From assembly GCA_005656395.1 (NCBI GenBank), contig SRSI01000046.1:434001-498000 (forward strand): a stretch of DNA of 64,000 bases, read 5' to 3'. Shown here piece after piece: positions 49,968-61,268 of the stretch. Within the stretch, counting starts at the first letter, position 1. Each line of letters opens with the position of its first letter. Both the position numbers and the translations under genes were made by a program. Below the pieces are notes generated by a model. That model saw nothing but the letters and a program-made list of their open reading frames with translations, was not told the DNA's origin and made no database searches. The DNA comes from Strongyloides papillosus. Taxonomy: Eukaryota; Nematoda; Chromadorea; Rhabditida; Strongyloididae.

Positions 49968-50686
49968 TTTTCAAGTTTGATATAGCTTGAGCTACAAACA
50001 ACTTCTAACAAACAATTTATGATGTTTTAGTTCATAAAAAAAGTATTTAATACATGCTTAAAACACACCTGGGGTAAATTAATTAATGTTTTTCAGAAAA
50101 TTTCATTCAATTTAAAAAAATTAATGAATAACAGAAAAAAATAAATCTGTTTGCTCAGTAATAACATTAATACATTCTTGTTTTTTTGATAAAGATAATA
50201 TGTTCGCTTTTAAAATAATTAATTACATTAATTATTTTTTGAAGATAGAAGTACACTAAATTAATTTTTATAAAATTTTAAATAATTTGTTTATGTTCTC
50301 AAGTAGTAACCTACTTTTATGAAAAAATGATATCATTTATTAAAGTGAAAAGATATAATTTGCGATTACTAATGTGTTTTTTAGACTTGAAATTTAATAA
50401 ATATTTACAACCTATTAATTATGACAGTAACCAAAAGACAGACGTTGAATATATTATTAAAATATTTTTACTTTTATATAATAAAATAAAAAGTATTTTA
50501 ACATTTGAATTTGGGCTTTATTTGTAGTTTATAATGAATGTAAAGATAAGTTTTTCATAGCAAATTATCTTCAAAAAATTAAATTATTCGGATTTATAAG
50601 ATTTTTAGTTCTTTTTATCATAAAATTATTTTTTTTATAAACAATGAATTTATCAAAATACTAATTTCATTTAATATACAGTAACT
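49968..50686. other. Spacer between receptor copies A and B
   Basis: About 720 AT-rich bases. The plus-strand open frame at 50327-50527 shows no domain and no splice partner. It should hold the promoter of copy A and the 3' end of copy B. Confidence 0.45.
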
Positions 50687-51744
50687 TTAAATAGACAGTT
50701 GTCTATTAGTCGCTTTTGTTGTATTTTTTAATTTAACAGCCGTTGATTTCTTAAAATTTTTGCACAAAAACAGGCCTATTAATTCTGTTCTTATTTCGCT
50801 TAAAAAAAGTAAATATTAATATAAAAAAACGAATTTACCTAGTTATTAACCCAATTAAAATAGTGTTACAAAGGTTGCTAATATTTAATAAAAAATTCGA
50901 AAATAACTGGAAGTACCTTGATTTCTGAAATACTTCATCACCATAACTCCAAGAAAATTCAATCATAATATAAAAAATAAAGTTAAAAGTAGTTTGCATT
51001 AAAAATTTAACATCTGACCAATAAAAATTACGTTCCTTATTTATCTTGTTCATTTTCCGCATTTTATATATCTTAATAAAAATAAATATGTAAATGATAA
51101 AAGAAATCGTCAAAAATGATACCACAAATTTATTTTCAATTTCCGAACCAAGATTGTAAAGATATGAATCGATTTTATATTCATATCCCAAATAATATAA
51201 GTTGAATGATAGTGAAAAAGGGGGTAACATATAAAATATTGTCATTACAACTCCAAAAATAAGACAAATATAATTACAGTAATTGAAGAATTTACTCCTA
51301 TCAATGGCTGGAAAAAACCTTTCATTATAAACAACATCAAAGGCATTTATTGTTAATAAACTTATTAAAGCTATCATTGCAAAAAATGATCCTTGGACAA
51401 GACCACCACAAACAACATCTATAAATGGAGGTAAAGTATCATTTAGAATTCCACAAATTGATGATGCCATATGAGTAATGAATTGTACCAATAAACATAT
51501 TCCTATATTCATTTGTATTTTTAAAGCATTATTTTTTAAAAATTTCCGTTTTTTTCCAAAATACTAACAAATAAAAAAATTATAATTTTTTAAAACATAC
51601 ATATAATATTATACATTGAATGATTGCCGAGAAACTGCACACAATAAACGAAATAATACTTATATATTTATTAATTTCAATGTCTTTTTCCTCTAAATAA
51701 AGTTCTCTATTTGAACTTTTCTCAGTAGCAAATTTCAAACTCAT
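50687..51744 (-). CDS. Serpentine receptor (7TM chemoreceptor-like), copy B
   Basis: Exons 51744-51601 (48 codons), 51563-50839 and 50798-50687 join in phases 0 and 2 to give 326 residues. Same architecture as copy A, with LLTINAFDVVYNERFFPAID after TM3, FSLSFNLYYLGYEYK, EIENKFVVSFLTIS, DVKFLMQTTFNF and EFSWSYGD, and a tail beginning SEIRTELIG. The N-terminus before TM1 is polar (KFATEKSSNRELYLEEKD) and lacks a signal peptide, as usual for this receptor type. The first exon is exactly as long as that of copies A and C, which supports a tandem-duplication origin. Confidence 0.85.
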
Positions 51745-52310
51745 TTTATTAAGAATATCAAATTATAAAAAAATTAAATCAAAATAGCAAAAAAAAAAGA
51801 AGAAATTATTTTATTTATCGGTTCATTCTTGAAAACATCACTTTTATATACTTAATTTTTTGTTTTTCAGACAATTAAGTTTTCAGATGGAATAACAAGA
51901 CATTATCAATTATGGTACAAGACAATTAGTTGGGAGATTTGCTACTATATAATTAAAAATATTTTTCTTTATTTATTCCGATAATTTACTTAATTTACAT
52001 ACAGTATTTTGAAATCACAAAACTTTATTTTTTTAATTAAAAAATTATGGTAAATAATATTTTATAATAATAATATTACTAAAGTTAAGATTTTTTTCTT
52101 TTTTTCATCCAGTACGGAAGTATTTACTTTATCAATTGTTAATAATTAATCAGCATTATTAAAGCATCCATATTATTAAAAATTTGTCCGTTGTCAATAA
52201 AAAATTTTCAGTATTCATTATGAATAATTATAGTATATTTGCAATAATATTTCAAAGTACTTTTTGAATAATTAAAAAAATTCTTCTTTTTGAACTAAAA
52301 AGCAAAACTT
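51745..52310. other. Spacer between receptor copies B and C
   Basis: About 570 AT-rich bases with no supported gene; promoter of copy B and 3' end of copy C expected here. Confidence 0.45.
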
Positions 52311-53350
52311 TTATAAGTTGCTTGGAACCAGAATAACTGTTATTTTATGGTTTTTTTTTCGTAAAAATATTCTACCTATTTCTTTTCTTATTTCACTAAA
52401 AAATGTTAATAAAAGAAGCAACAAAATTTGGCATACCCTATCATTATGATAATTAATATAATATTATTGGAACTATTTAGAATGAACCAAAGATTAATAA
52501 CCAGTTCCGAGTATCTAGATCGAGGTAATATGTATTCGCCGTACTCCCATAAAAGTTCAATTACAACATAGAAAAGAAAGTTTGAAATAGTTTGGATTAC
52601 AAATTTAACATCAGACCAATAAAAAGTTGATTTTAAAGTTTTTCCAAAACCAAGTTTCCTAGTTTTATAAATTTTTAAAATAATAAATATGTATATGAGG
52701 AAAGATATAGTTAAGAACGATATAACAAACTTATTTTCAACTTCAAAACCAATCAAATAGTTATCAAAACCACCTCGATATCTAAACCCCAAAATATTTA
52801 AAGAGAATCTTAGTGAAAAATTCGGTATCATATAAAAGAATATCACAAATATTGCCCAAACGTAGCATACATAGAGACTATACTTGAATAATTTTTGTCT
52901 ATTAATACTTGAAAAAAATCTTCTATCATAAAATACATCAAACGCATTAAAAGTTAAAAGACTAATAAAGCTTATCATTGATAAAAATGCTCCTTGAACA
53001 ATGGCACCCAATATTGTTTCAAACCTATATGACATATTTTTATTAATAATTCCGTAAACAGAAGTAATCATAAAGATTATTTGTTGTATAAGTACACCAA
53101 AACCAATATTCATTTGTATCTTATACGCAATATTTTTTAAAATCTCACGTTTCTTCAGAAAAATCTAAAAAAAAAGTTTAAAATACATGGTTAAGAAAAA
53201 ACATACATATAATATGACTGACTGAAAAAATATTGAAATATTGCTAACAATGAATATTAGGATAGATATATAAAAATTAATTGAAACTTCATTTTCTGTT
53301 AATGGACTTTCACTAAACAATGTTTCATTTGCAGATTCAGTATTATTCAT
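52311..53350 (-). CDS. Serpentine receptor (7TM chemoreceptor-like), copy C
   Basis: Exons 53350-53207 (48 codons), 53164-52437 and 52395-52311 join in phases 0 and 2 to give 318 residues. Closest by eye to copy A: LLTFNAFDVFYDRRFFSSIN, NFSLRFSLNILGFRYRGG, FEVENKFVISFLTISF, FYWSDVKFVIQTISNF, ELLWEYGE and a tail GEIRKEIGRIFL. The N-terminal 24 residues are extracellular and carry two possible N-glycosylation sites (NNTES, NETLF). The intron between exon 2 and 3 uses a GTATGC donor directly after the codon split GG|T. Confidence 0.85.
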
Positions 53351-53525
53351 ATCTATTTTTAAAAATAATGCATATAAAGGTAATAAAAGATGTTTAGTTA
53401 AATAGTTGTTTTTTTTATTTTTATTACATGAAAAAAAATAAAATTACATTTCCCTTGTCAATTAAATAAATTTATTAAGTATTGTAATTAAACACATAAT
53501 TATAACTAAAAATATTTCGCATTTG

Positions 53526-54564
53526 TCATACATTAATCTTATTCATAACTTTTGAAGCTTTTTCTTTACCCAAACGACAAAACATTTTCTTAATCATATC
53601 CCTTACTTCTCTAAAATCAATTAATTATTATTAAAAAATAAAAATAAAGTTAACATACCTTATTATTACAACACACAAGATAGTGTTGCTGGAGAAAGTT
53701 AATGCGAAGAAATAATTAATAGTTATGAAAATATATCTATTGTCAGGAAGTATATCATCTCCAAATTCCCATAAAAGTTCTATAAAAACATAAATAATAA
53801 AATTTAAGATTGCTTGTAATAAAAAATTGATGTCTCTTAAAGAAAATGTACTTCGAAATGAATTATTTTGATGTCGTCTTAAACGATGGATTTTAATAAC
53901 AATAAAAATATAGATAAAAAATGAAAAAGTTAAAAAAACAATAACCACCTTATTCTCAAATTCCCAAGCATAATTATAAATTACTGATTCAATTTTAAAA
54001 TTGTAACCTATTTCAAGGTGTGAAAACTCCATAGAAAATGGTGGGATCATATACAGAGAAAATATCAATATTCCCCAAATATAGCAACCTATAATTCCTT
54101 TCATGAAAAAATTATTTCTATTAATTGATGAAAAAAACTTTTGTTGATAAAAAATATCAAAACAATTTAAAGTTAATAAAACAATAAAAAATATTGTCAT
54201 AAGAAACGTTGCTTGACACAATGCACCTCCAATTGAATCAATCCAAAGGGGACTATCATAATAGATAAATATTATTGAAAATGACGTCAAAAAATAACTT
54301 ATCTGTTGTACGAAATTACAACAACCAATGTGAAGCATTATTTTATATGATGTATTCTTAAGAATTTGAGGATTTTTCATAAATGCCTACAAATATATTG
54401 TTTTATTTTAGCATATTATTATTATAACTTACCAAAAATATTACTATTTGAACAATCATTGAAGTAATACTTGTAAACAAATATACAAAACCGATAACTC
54501 TATTTATCGTTCTTTCTTCATCTGAGAAAGCTGCGATTTTAGAATCATCATATTCACGATCCAT
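53526..54564 (-). CDS. Serpentine receptor (7TM chemoreceptor-like), copy D
   Basis: Exons 54564-54433 (44 codons), 54386-53659 and 53610-53526 join in phases 0 and 2 to give 314 residues. Shared signature: VLLTLNCFDIFYQQKFFSSIN, FSMEFSHLEIGYNFK, EFENKVVIVFLTFSF, ELLWEFGD and a tail REVRDMIKKMF. It differs from A-C by a shorter first exon and a paired cysteine (GCCNFVQQ) early in TM2. It ends the minus-strand run of receptors; the next gene to the right is the orphan single-pass membrane protein. Confidence 0.85.
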
Positions 54565-55861
54565 TAAACTGAAATTAGATAAATAATCAATAATTTGAGA
54601 ATCTTCAGGTAAAAAAGATGTGATATTTTATGTTAACTTGTCAATATTATTAAAATATATATGTAAATTGTAATGGATAAAGTACATCCAATGATAAAAG
54701 TTAAATTAATTATAAATACGTATAAATAATTAAACTTTATACGTATTTATCAATTCATCTATAACAATAATAAAATCCTGATAAAAATGACGAGAAAATA
54801 TTTATTTTAAGAAAAAAACCATAATAATCAAAGAGGAAATGAGTTTTCATAATAAGTCTTACCACAAACATTATGTAATGCAATATGAATTCAAATAATT
54901 CATATTAAAACACCAAAAGTTTTTACTTACACAGTATGAAACTAAAAAAAGGAATTAAAAAGTAATTCCTTTAATTTCACTTGCTTTATAATTGATTGTA
55001 GGAAACTTTAACATTTATTATATTTTATCTTAGAGAAAATTTACAATAAATGTACTTAGAATATAAGAAAATAATTTTTTTTTCATACATAACAATATTC
55101 TATAATCAAAAAATATTTTTATAATTAGAAGGTATTTATTAAGTAATTATGTTCTTTTAATATATAATGATAGAATTGAATTGATAAGAATTTAAAATAC
55201 AATAATTTACTTTAAAATTATATGTTTTCGATTTACCAATATACTAACAATATTTAATTATTTTTTTATTGAGAATTCAATACATATGTTTTTCCTGCCT
55301 TAATTTTTTGAATTTTTGATTATACTGTTCTGATACCACACTGAAAGTGGAATTTGCCTCAAAGTTTTGAAATTTTCAAAGTTATCCGAAAGGCAACAGA
55401 GATAAAAAATAAAATTATTTCACTATCACGAAAACAATAAACTTTATAAACAGTTGATGTATTGTAATGGAAAACATTTTTTGCCAAAGTTTCATTATAT
55501 TAATAATTTCGGTGAATCGCAAAATTTTATATACATAGAAAAGTATCTTGTTTAGAAATATAGTCAGTTAATTGTCTTCTTAAATTTTTAAATAGTGGAG
55601 AACGATCTTAAGTTTTGTATATTGGATAATTGAGCTTTAGATATTTATTAATTGAAATTTGATTACTTTTTTTTTTAATTTTCTGATTGATAATTTATCA
55701 ATAAACATACATATAAAATAAGAATATTTTGTATCAATGTTATCTATATTATACAAGGAAAAATTCCAAATAATTAAGACTATTTTATGAATGAAAACTT
55801 TGCATTTAATTAAATTAAACCATTATCACATAAAAAATTATTATAATTATAATCATATATA
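54565..55861. other. Spacer between receptor copy D and the orphan membrane protein
   Basis: About 1.3 kb of AT-rich sequence. No open frame of note. It should hold the promoter of copy D and the 3' untranslated region of the orphan gene. Confidence 0.45.
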
Positions 55862-58102
55862 TTAACCTGCAAAGCCGCTAACTTTACTTCTTGTTTTAGG
55901 TCTATTATTCTTTCTTTTATCAGTATTTGAGAGCGACATGGAACTTTTTGCTCTTGATCCAGATCTAGAACTTGAAAATTTTGATCTTGATTGGGATGCC
56001 ATTGAACTTCTACTTAATTTTGAGAACCTACTTCCTGACATTGAAGAAGCATCACTAGCACTGGAAGCCATAGACAATAATTTAACTTTTTTCCTTCTTT
56101 TTATAATTCTAAATGTTATTAGAAGAATGATTCCTATTATGATAAATACTCCAACTCCAACACTGATTATAATTGGGACTAAAATTTTATTTCCAACATC
56201 ATCGCTTTGACTTCTTAATTCGTTATAATGCATAACTTTTGTCTGGAGAATATAAGGTTTACCGAATGCTGTGTAACTACACGTAACATAAGTCAAATCT
56301 GCCATTTCATATTTATTACCAACATATTTAACTGATGTATCATTTTTTTTAAAAACATCCTCTGGAGTATTCCTTATAGCATCATATTCAATTTTGCTTT
56401 TTCCTTTATATATAATACTCATAGACTTGAGTTGACCAAACTTATCTATATTCAAACGACAAGACAAATAATTTTTACTATCCGAATATACTTTAATATC
56501 ACTTGATACATTAAATAATGTTGAAGGAAGTAGTAGAATATTTCTGTCTTTTACATAATCATTTTTATTACAACCATTACACTCCAATTGGCAAATGTAA
56601 ATACCAAATAGTTTATCATTTTCCGAGGAAATTATCAATTCGTTTACTTCTGGTTGATCGTTGTGTTTAAGTTCTTGTTGAACAACTCTTTGAAGCTTTG
56701 TCTTGTATGCTTTATTATAGTAACCATTAAAATTTTTATCTTTATCACCAGATTTTACAACATAACATTCCACACTAATTTTACCCTTCTCTTTATAATA
56801 ATCATTTAAATAAACAACAGGAACTTCATTATTTTTGTCATCTTTCATTATTGTTACATCAAGAATATCTTTTTTATCAATTCTGAAAGTAAATTCAAAT
56901 GTTTGTTTTAAATCATCTATATATCCATAACATTTTGGTGAATGTTTTACAATTTCAGAATCTTGTTTAAAAAGTGAAAGGAAGTATTTTTGTTGCTGAA
57001 TATTAGTGACTTCATCATATTCTAGTATTAATTGTCCATGATAAAATTCAAATTTTTCATTAAAATATGTCATTAAGGATTCTTTTGAATTTAAAATATA
57101 CTCTTTATCAAGAAAACCAAATGATGTTTTTGTATTAATCTTATTACCATCGCATTTAATTTCGTTTCCATGTAGTGTAATCTTATGCTTTGCTTTATTT
57201 TTTATTTTCTCTTTTAGTCCACTAGGATCTATCAAATCAATTTTGAATCCGATATCAACAGGATCATGATCTATTTGTAACAGTTTCCCACATACAAAGT
57301 GATTTTGAAAATATGGCTCACTAGAGATTCTAAATGCCGGAATAAGTATATTTGAATCTTCATTGTCTTTAATCAACTGACCATTATTAATTATACTTTC
57401 CCTTACTTTATATTGTGTAAGAAATGCTGTGCCAACCCAATTATGATATGGACATGGAACCAATGGAAAGAAACCTTTCATTTCGTCTACTTCATTATCT
57501 AATCCTGTGTAGTATAGACCTTTATGTTCTTCATCAGGTACAATAACAACATAGTATGAATGATCAATATGTTTAAGATCTTTGACGTTTTCGGATGTTA
57601 TTTTCTTGTGATGTTTAAGATATAGCCCTATTCTACAGGCCTCAATGGAACATTGAACACTATTATCAACAAAATGTAGCCCAACTTTTTCGCTAACATA
57701 ATTTTTCAAAGTAATATGAACGTTATTCAATTTTTTTCCGCCTTTATCACAAAAGAAAAATTTTATATTAGCTTTTATTTCTTCAAGTCCTTTCATATTT
57801 TTAATGTGAAATTTTAGAACTTTAACATTAGTTAATTCTATAGGAGTTTGATCCAAAATAATCTTTTGCGTTGGTAATATTGTTAAATCTTGACTGTTTA
57901 AATATATTTTATCATGATTTTTCTTAAAAGCGTTGCTAATTGAAGATGACAGTCCTACATACTGTCTATTTTCATCGTTTGAGCAACTGAAATCCTTATC
58001 CGTAAGTCCAACTCTATAAATTATTTCTTTAAAAAGATCTGATAATCCTCCATCATTAAGATTGGCAAATAACAGCAAACAACATATTATTAGCGGTTTC
58101 AT
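55862..58102 (-). CDS. Orphan type I single-pass membrane protein
   Basis: An intronless 746-residue frame. The start is a typical signal peptide (MKPLIICCLLLFANLNDGG). A long extracellular part of about 620 residues follows, rich in Lys/Asp/Tyr with scattered cysteines (for example CRIGLYL, CPYHNW, CQLECNGC) but without a domain that I recognise; repeated CSYTAFGK- or CYVVKSGD-like beta-strand stretches might be Ig-like. One membrane helix lies at about 641-664 (ILVPIIISVGVGVFIIIGII), then a basic stop-transfer RIIKRRKK and an 80-residue cytosolic tail almost entirely Ser/Arg/Lys (SRFSKLSRSSMASQSRSKFS). The tail could be heavily phosphorylated or RNA-like binding; this is a guess. It sits between minus- and plus-strand receptor genes and is divergent from copy E. 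I do not assign a function. Confidence 0.75.
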   Translation of the reverse strand: MKPLIICCLLLFANLNDGGLSDLFKEIIYRVGLTDKDFSCSNDENRQYVGLSSSISNAFKKNHDKIYLNSQDLTILPTQKIILDQTPIELTNVKVLKFHIKNMKGLEEIKANIKFFFCDKGGKKLNNVHITLKNYVSEKVGLHFVDNSVQCSIEACRIGLYLKHHKKITSENVKDLKHIDHSYYVVIVPDEEHKGLYYTGLDNEVDEMKGFFPLVPCPYHNWVGTAFLTQYKVRESIINNGQLIKDNEDSNILIPAFRISSEPYFQNHFVCGKLLQIDHDPVDIGFKIDLIDPSGLKEKIKNKAKHKITLHGNEIKCDGNKINTKTSFGFLDKEYILNSKESLMTYFNEKFEFYHGQLILEYDEVTNIQQQKYFLSLFKQDSEIVKHSPKCYGYIDDLKQTFEFTFRIDKKDILDVTIMKDDKNNEVPVVYLNDYYKEKGKISVECYVVKSGDKDKNFNGYYNKAYKTKLQRVVQQELKHNDQPEVNELIISSENDKLFGIYICQLECNGCNKNDYVKDRNILLLPSTLFNVSSDIKVYSDSKNYLSCRLNIDKFGQLKSMSIIYKGKSKIEYDAIRNTPEDVFKKNDTSVKYVGNKYEMADLTYVTCSYTAFGKPYILQTKVMHYNELRSQSDDVGNKILVPIIISVGVGVFIIIGIILLITFRIIKRRKKVKLLSMASSASDASSMSGSRFSKLSRSSMASQSRSKFSSSRSGSRAKSSMSLSNTDKRKNNRPKTRSKVSGFAG

Positions 58103-58816
58103 AATAAAAATAACACGAAAAATTGTAAAAAAATTATCATTTTTATGTATTTTTCGAAAACAATTTTTGATTATACTTGATTCATTATTAAAATTATCTT
58201 AATTATTTTATTTTCAAATTTTTAATTACAACTTATATTGAATATATATGTACTAATAGCAATTTTAAAAAATTTAATATATGATGATAAAACAAATTTT
58301 GTTTAATTCAATAAATAAAGTGAAGAGGTGTGAGGTAAATGTTTTTAAAAAAATGTTAAAAACATGTTCATCTAAATGTAAAATTTTATCAAACTAACAT
58401 TCCGTTAGCATGTATTTTATTCTCTTTTTGTATCCTAGGCTTTTTAGAAAAATTAAAAATATGCTATTTACTAAAAATTTGCATTCTTAAAAAATAAATT
58501 AAAGATCGTTTTTCGTATTATCCAATTACTGTTGTTTATCATTAAAGTATATTCCTGAATATAGTACAAATCCATTTTTTCTCTATTAATTGAAGCAAAA
58601 TAAAATGTACTTTTTTTTATTTATTCCACGCATTTTTAATAATAAATGTTCATTAAATTAGAAAATTATTATATAATTAGTTATCATTATTTTAAATATT
58701 TTATTATTATATTTTTTTAAAAGATTATTAAAATAAATCTTAGTATTTTATTTATTAAATTTACAAAATAATATTTAAAATTAATTTTTATAACAAATTA
58801 ATTTTCCTATCTCAAG
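58103..58816. promoter_or_regulatory. Shared upstream region of the orphan membrane protein and receptor copy E
   Basis: 714 bases between two outward-facing ATGs, so it holds both promoters. AT-rich with no factor site that I can defend. Confidence 0.45.
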
Positions 58817-59806
58817 ATGAATACTACAAGCATTCCTGAATTAGGATATCCAACATCAACTACAGCAAACAGAATAATTGGTGGCATCTATTTTATCACA
58901 TGCGTAACTATAATTACGTTGACAATTCTCATGTTATCAGTAAGTTTTATTTCATTTAATTGAGGTATAATTAATATAAAGTTTTATAAAAAATATCCTG
59001 AGCGACAAAAAAGTTTACCATACAAATATATTCAACATTTAGAAATACTTGGTTTGGAGCAACAAATAATTCATCTGATATCGTCATTTTTTAGTATTTT
59101 TGTATTTAGACCACCAAGAATAATTGAGAGATTTTTGGGTTCAATTGTTATATCTTCATACATAACATGTGTAACATTTATGTTATTTTTGACACTAAAT
59201 CGTTTTGATTTTTTCTATAATCAATCCATTTTTCCATGTATATCACGGAAGAAAATATATATCTGTTGTGTGATCATATGTTATACTGAACAATTTGTAT
59301 TTTTTATATTATATAATATACCAGAATTTAGTTTATATTATTCATTAATTAATGATGCTTGGCATTTCAATAAAGAATATTCTAATTGGGTATTAGGTTA
59401 TGAAATTGAATATTTTACAGTAACAATTTTGTTATGTATAGCATCTTGTCTTTATTTTTTAATTCTTGTAAAATGTTTTCTTTTAAGAAGACAACAAAGC
59501 AGTAGTAGTAATTCAGAAGGTATAAAGAGAGACTTGAAATTATTAATACCACCAATAATAAATTTTGTTTTATGTATATTACTAGAATTTTCATGGACAT
59601 CATTCGACTATTTTTTTAAACCATCAAGATATACAAGTGCACTACAAAACTTTATCTGGATTATTTACAGTTGTAATAATACACTTGTGTCAATTATCAT
59701 GAGAAAGGATGTTAGAAAAGATATCAAAAGGGCACTTTCTTGTAGAAATAAAATTATAAATAAGAATGTGACATCTATCAAAATACGTCAAATTAAAATA
59801 TGCTGA
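58817..59806 (+). CDS. Serpentine receptor (7TM chemoreceptor-like), copy E
   Basis: Exons 58817-58939 (41 codons) and 58982-59806 join in phase 0 across a 42-base intron to give 315 residues. The TM1 intron is where it is in copies A-D and F, but the C-terminal phase-2 intron is absent: the frame runs straight through SIIMRKDVRKDIKRAL into the tail, so that intron was lost. Shared motifs: LFLTLNRFDFFYNQSIFP, FSLYYSLINDAWHF, EIEYFTVTILL and LEFSWTS. The conserved ENKFV is changed to EYFTV, and the loop between TM5 and TM6 has a Ser-rich insert (RRQQSSSSNSEG). More divergent than A-D. Confidence 0.82.
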
Positions 59807-60115
59807 AAGCTTCAACAAGTTTTTATAATAAATAAATTAATAACTCTTTTATTGTTGAATGATATTTTCCTTAATCTCAAAAATAAAATATTAAGCTAAT
59901 TAATATATATAACTTTGTTATCCATCAATTAATTTGTTAAATGTTGGAGACACCAGGAATGCTATTGTAATTTCTAACATTTAACCGCAATTTAAACATA
60001 TTGTTATTCACTATAAGGTATTTTTTTTATTATATATTATGTAATATTTTTAAAAAAAATTCAATGTAAAAAAATATTTTTAAAACAATTTTTACTTCCT
60101 AAACTATTGTATGTT
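59807..60115. other. Spacer between receptor copies E and F
   Basis: 309 AT-rich bases, same-strand genes on both sides. No gene seen. Confidence 0.45.
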
Positions 60116-61147
60116 ATGTCGGATTATACTAGTGACGGATATGTTGATTTAGAGTATATTAGTAACATAAATTATGTTATTGGTGGAATTCTTCTTATAA
60201 CATCTGTCTTACTTATTTTTGTACAAATTTCAATTTTCATTGTAGGTATATATTAATGAGTCATTAATAAAACAATATATAGATACTATGGAAAAATCCA
60301 GAAATGTTAACAAATATGCATTATAAATTAATGAGACATTTATGTTTTACTCAACTGGTACAACAAATATGTCATTTGATTTCATCAATTTATTCAATAT
60401 TTCTTATCAATCCAATGAAAATTATTGGTGGCATAGTAGCATCAATACTTCAAACATTTTACCTATCATCAATAACAATTTTCTTTGTTTTGTCTTTAAA
60501 TAGATTTGACGTAATATTTAATAGAATTATTTTTCAATCACTAAATAGAGAAAAATTCTTTTATTATTATATAATTATTAATTATGTTTGGAATGCACTT
60601 CTATTTGCATTTTTTATGATACCTAGTTTTGAATTATATTTTTCACTTTATGATTATGGCTGGAAATTTAATAGAGCATCTCCAAATTGGAAAATAGCTC
60701 AAACATTTGAAAATAAATATGTTACAACTGCTTTATTTTTATGCTTCATTATTTATGTTATCATAATTGGAAGAATCGTAAAAATTCGAAGCTATGCTAC
60801 AAAAAGTTTAAATATATCATTTTCAGAAATTATTTTATTTATACAAGGAGTATTGACGTTTCTTTTTATCGTTCTTTTAGAAGCTTGTTGGAGCTTTTTG
60901 TATAAATATTTACCACAATCAAAATATACATTTACTGTACTTAATTATTTTTATCTACTTAGTAGCGGAACGCATTCAATTTTAAGCATAATTTTTGTTA
61001 AGTAAGTTTTTTCTTCAATTAAATAATTATTTTATTTGAAGAGAGCTTCGTTTAGGCTTTAGAAAATTGTTATGTCTGGGAAAAAACGATGCAAATAATA
61101 ATAAAATAAAATCATTAAAATTAACTACAGTTAAAAACAAACCATAA
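60116..61147 (+). CDS. Serpentine receptor (7TM chemoreceptor-like), copy F
   Basis: Exons 60116-60241 (42 codons), 60283-61001 and 61042-61147 join in phases 0 and 2 to give 316 residues. The intron pattern equals that of copies A-D. Signature: FVLSLNRFDVIFNRIIFQSLN, FELYFSLYDYGWKF, TFENKYVTTALFLCF, LEACWSF and tail KELRLGFRKLL. The TM1 intron starts GTAGGT. An earlier ATG at 60111 is out of frame. The DYGWKFNRASPNW segment resembles DAWHFNKEYSNW of copy E, so E and F form a sub-pair separate from A-D. Confidence 0.84.
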
Positions 61148-61268
61148 TTATAACCATTAAATAAAAATTTTAATATAATTCATACAATATTTTAAATGGC
61201 AAATTTATAGAAAAAATATTCTATAAATATCTATGTAATTTTCTATTCATGCTGTTTACTTTTTAATT

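Noticed and set aside
49795..49980. Plus-strand 61-codon frame
   Set aside because: Antisense to the first exon of receptor copy A, whose splice sites and phase are clean.
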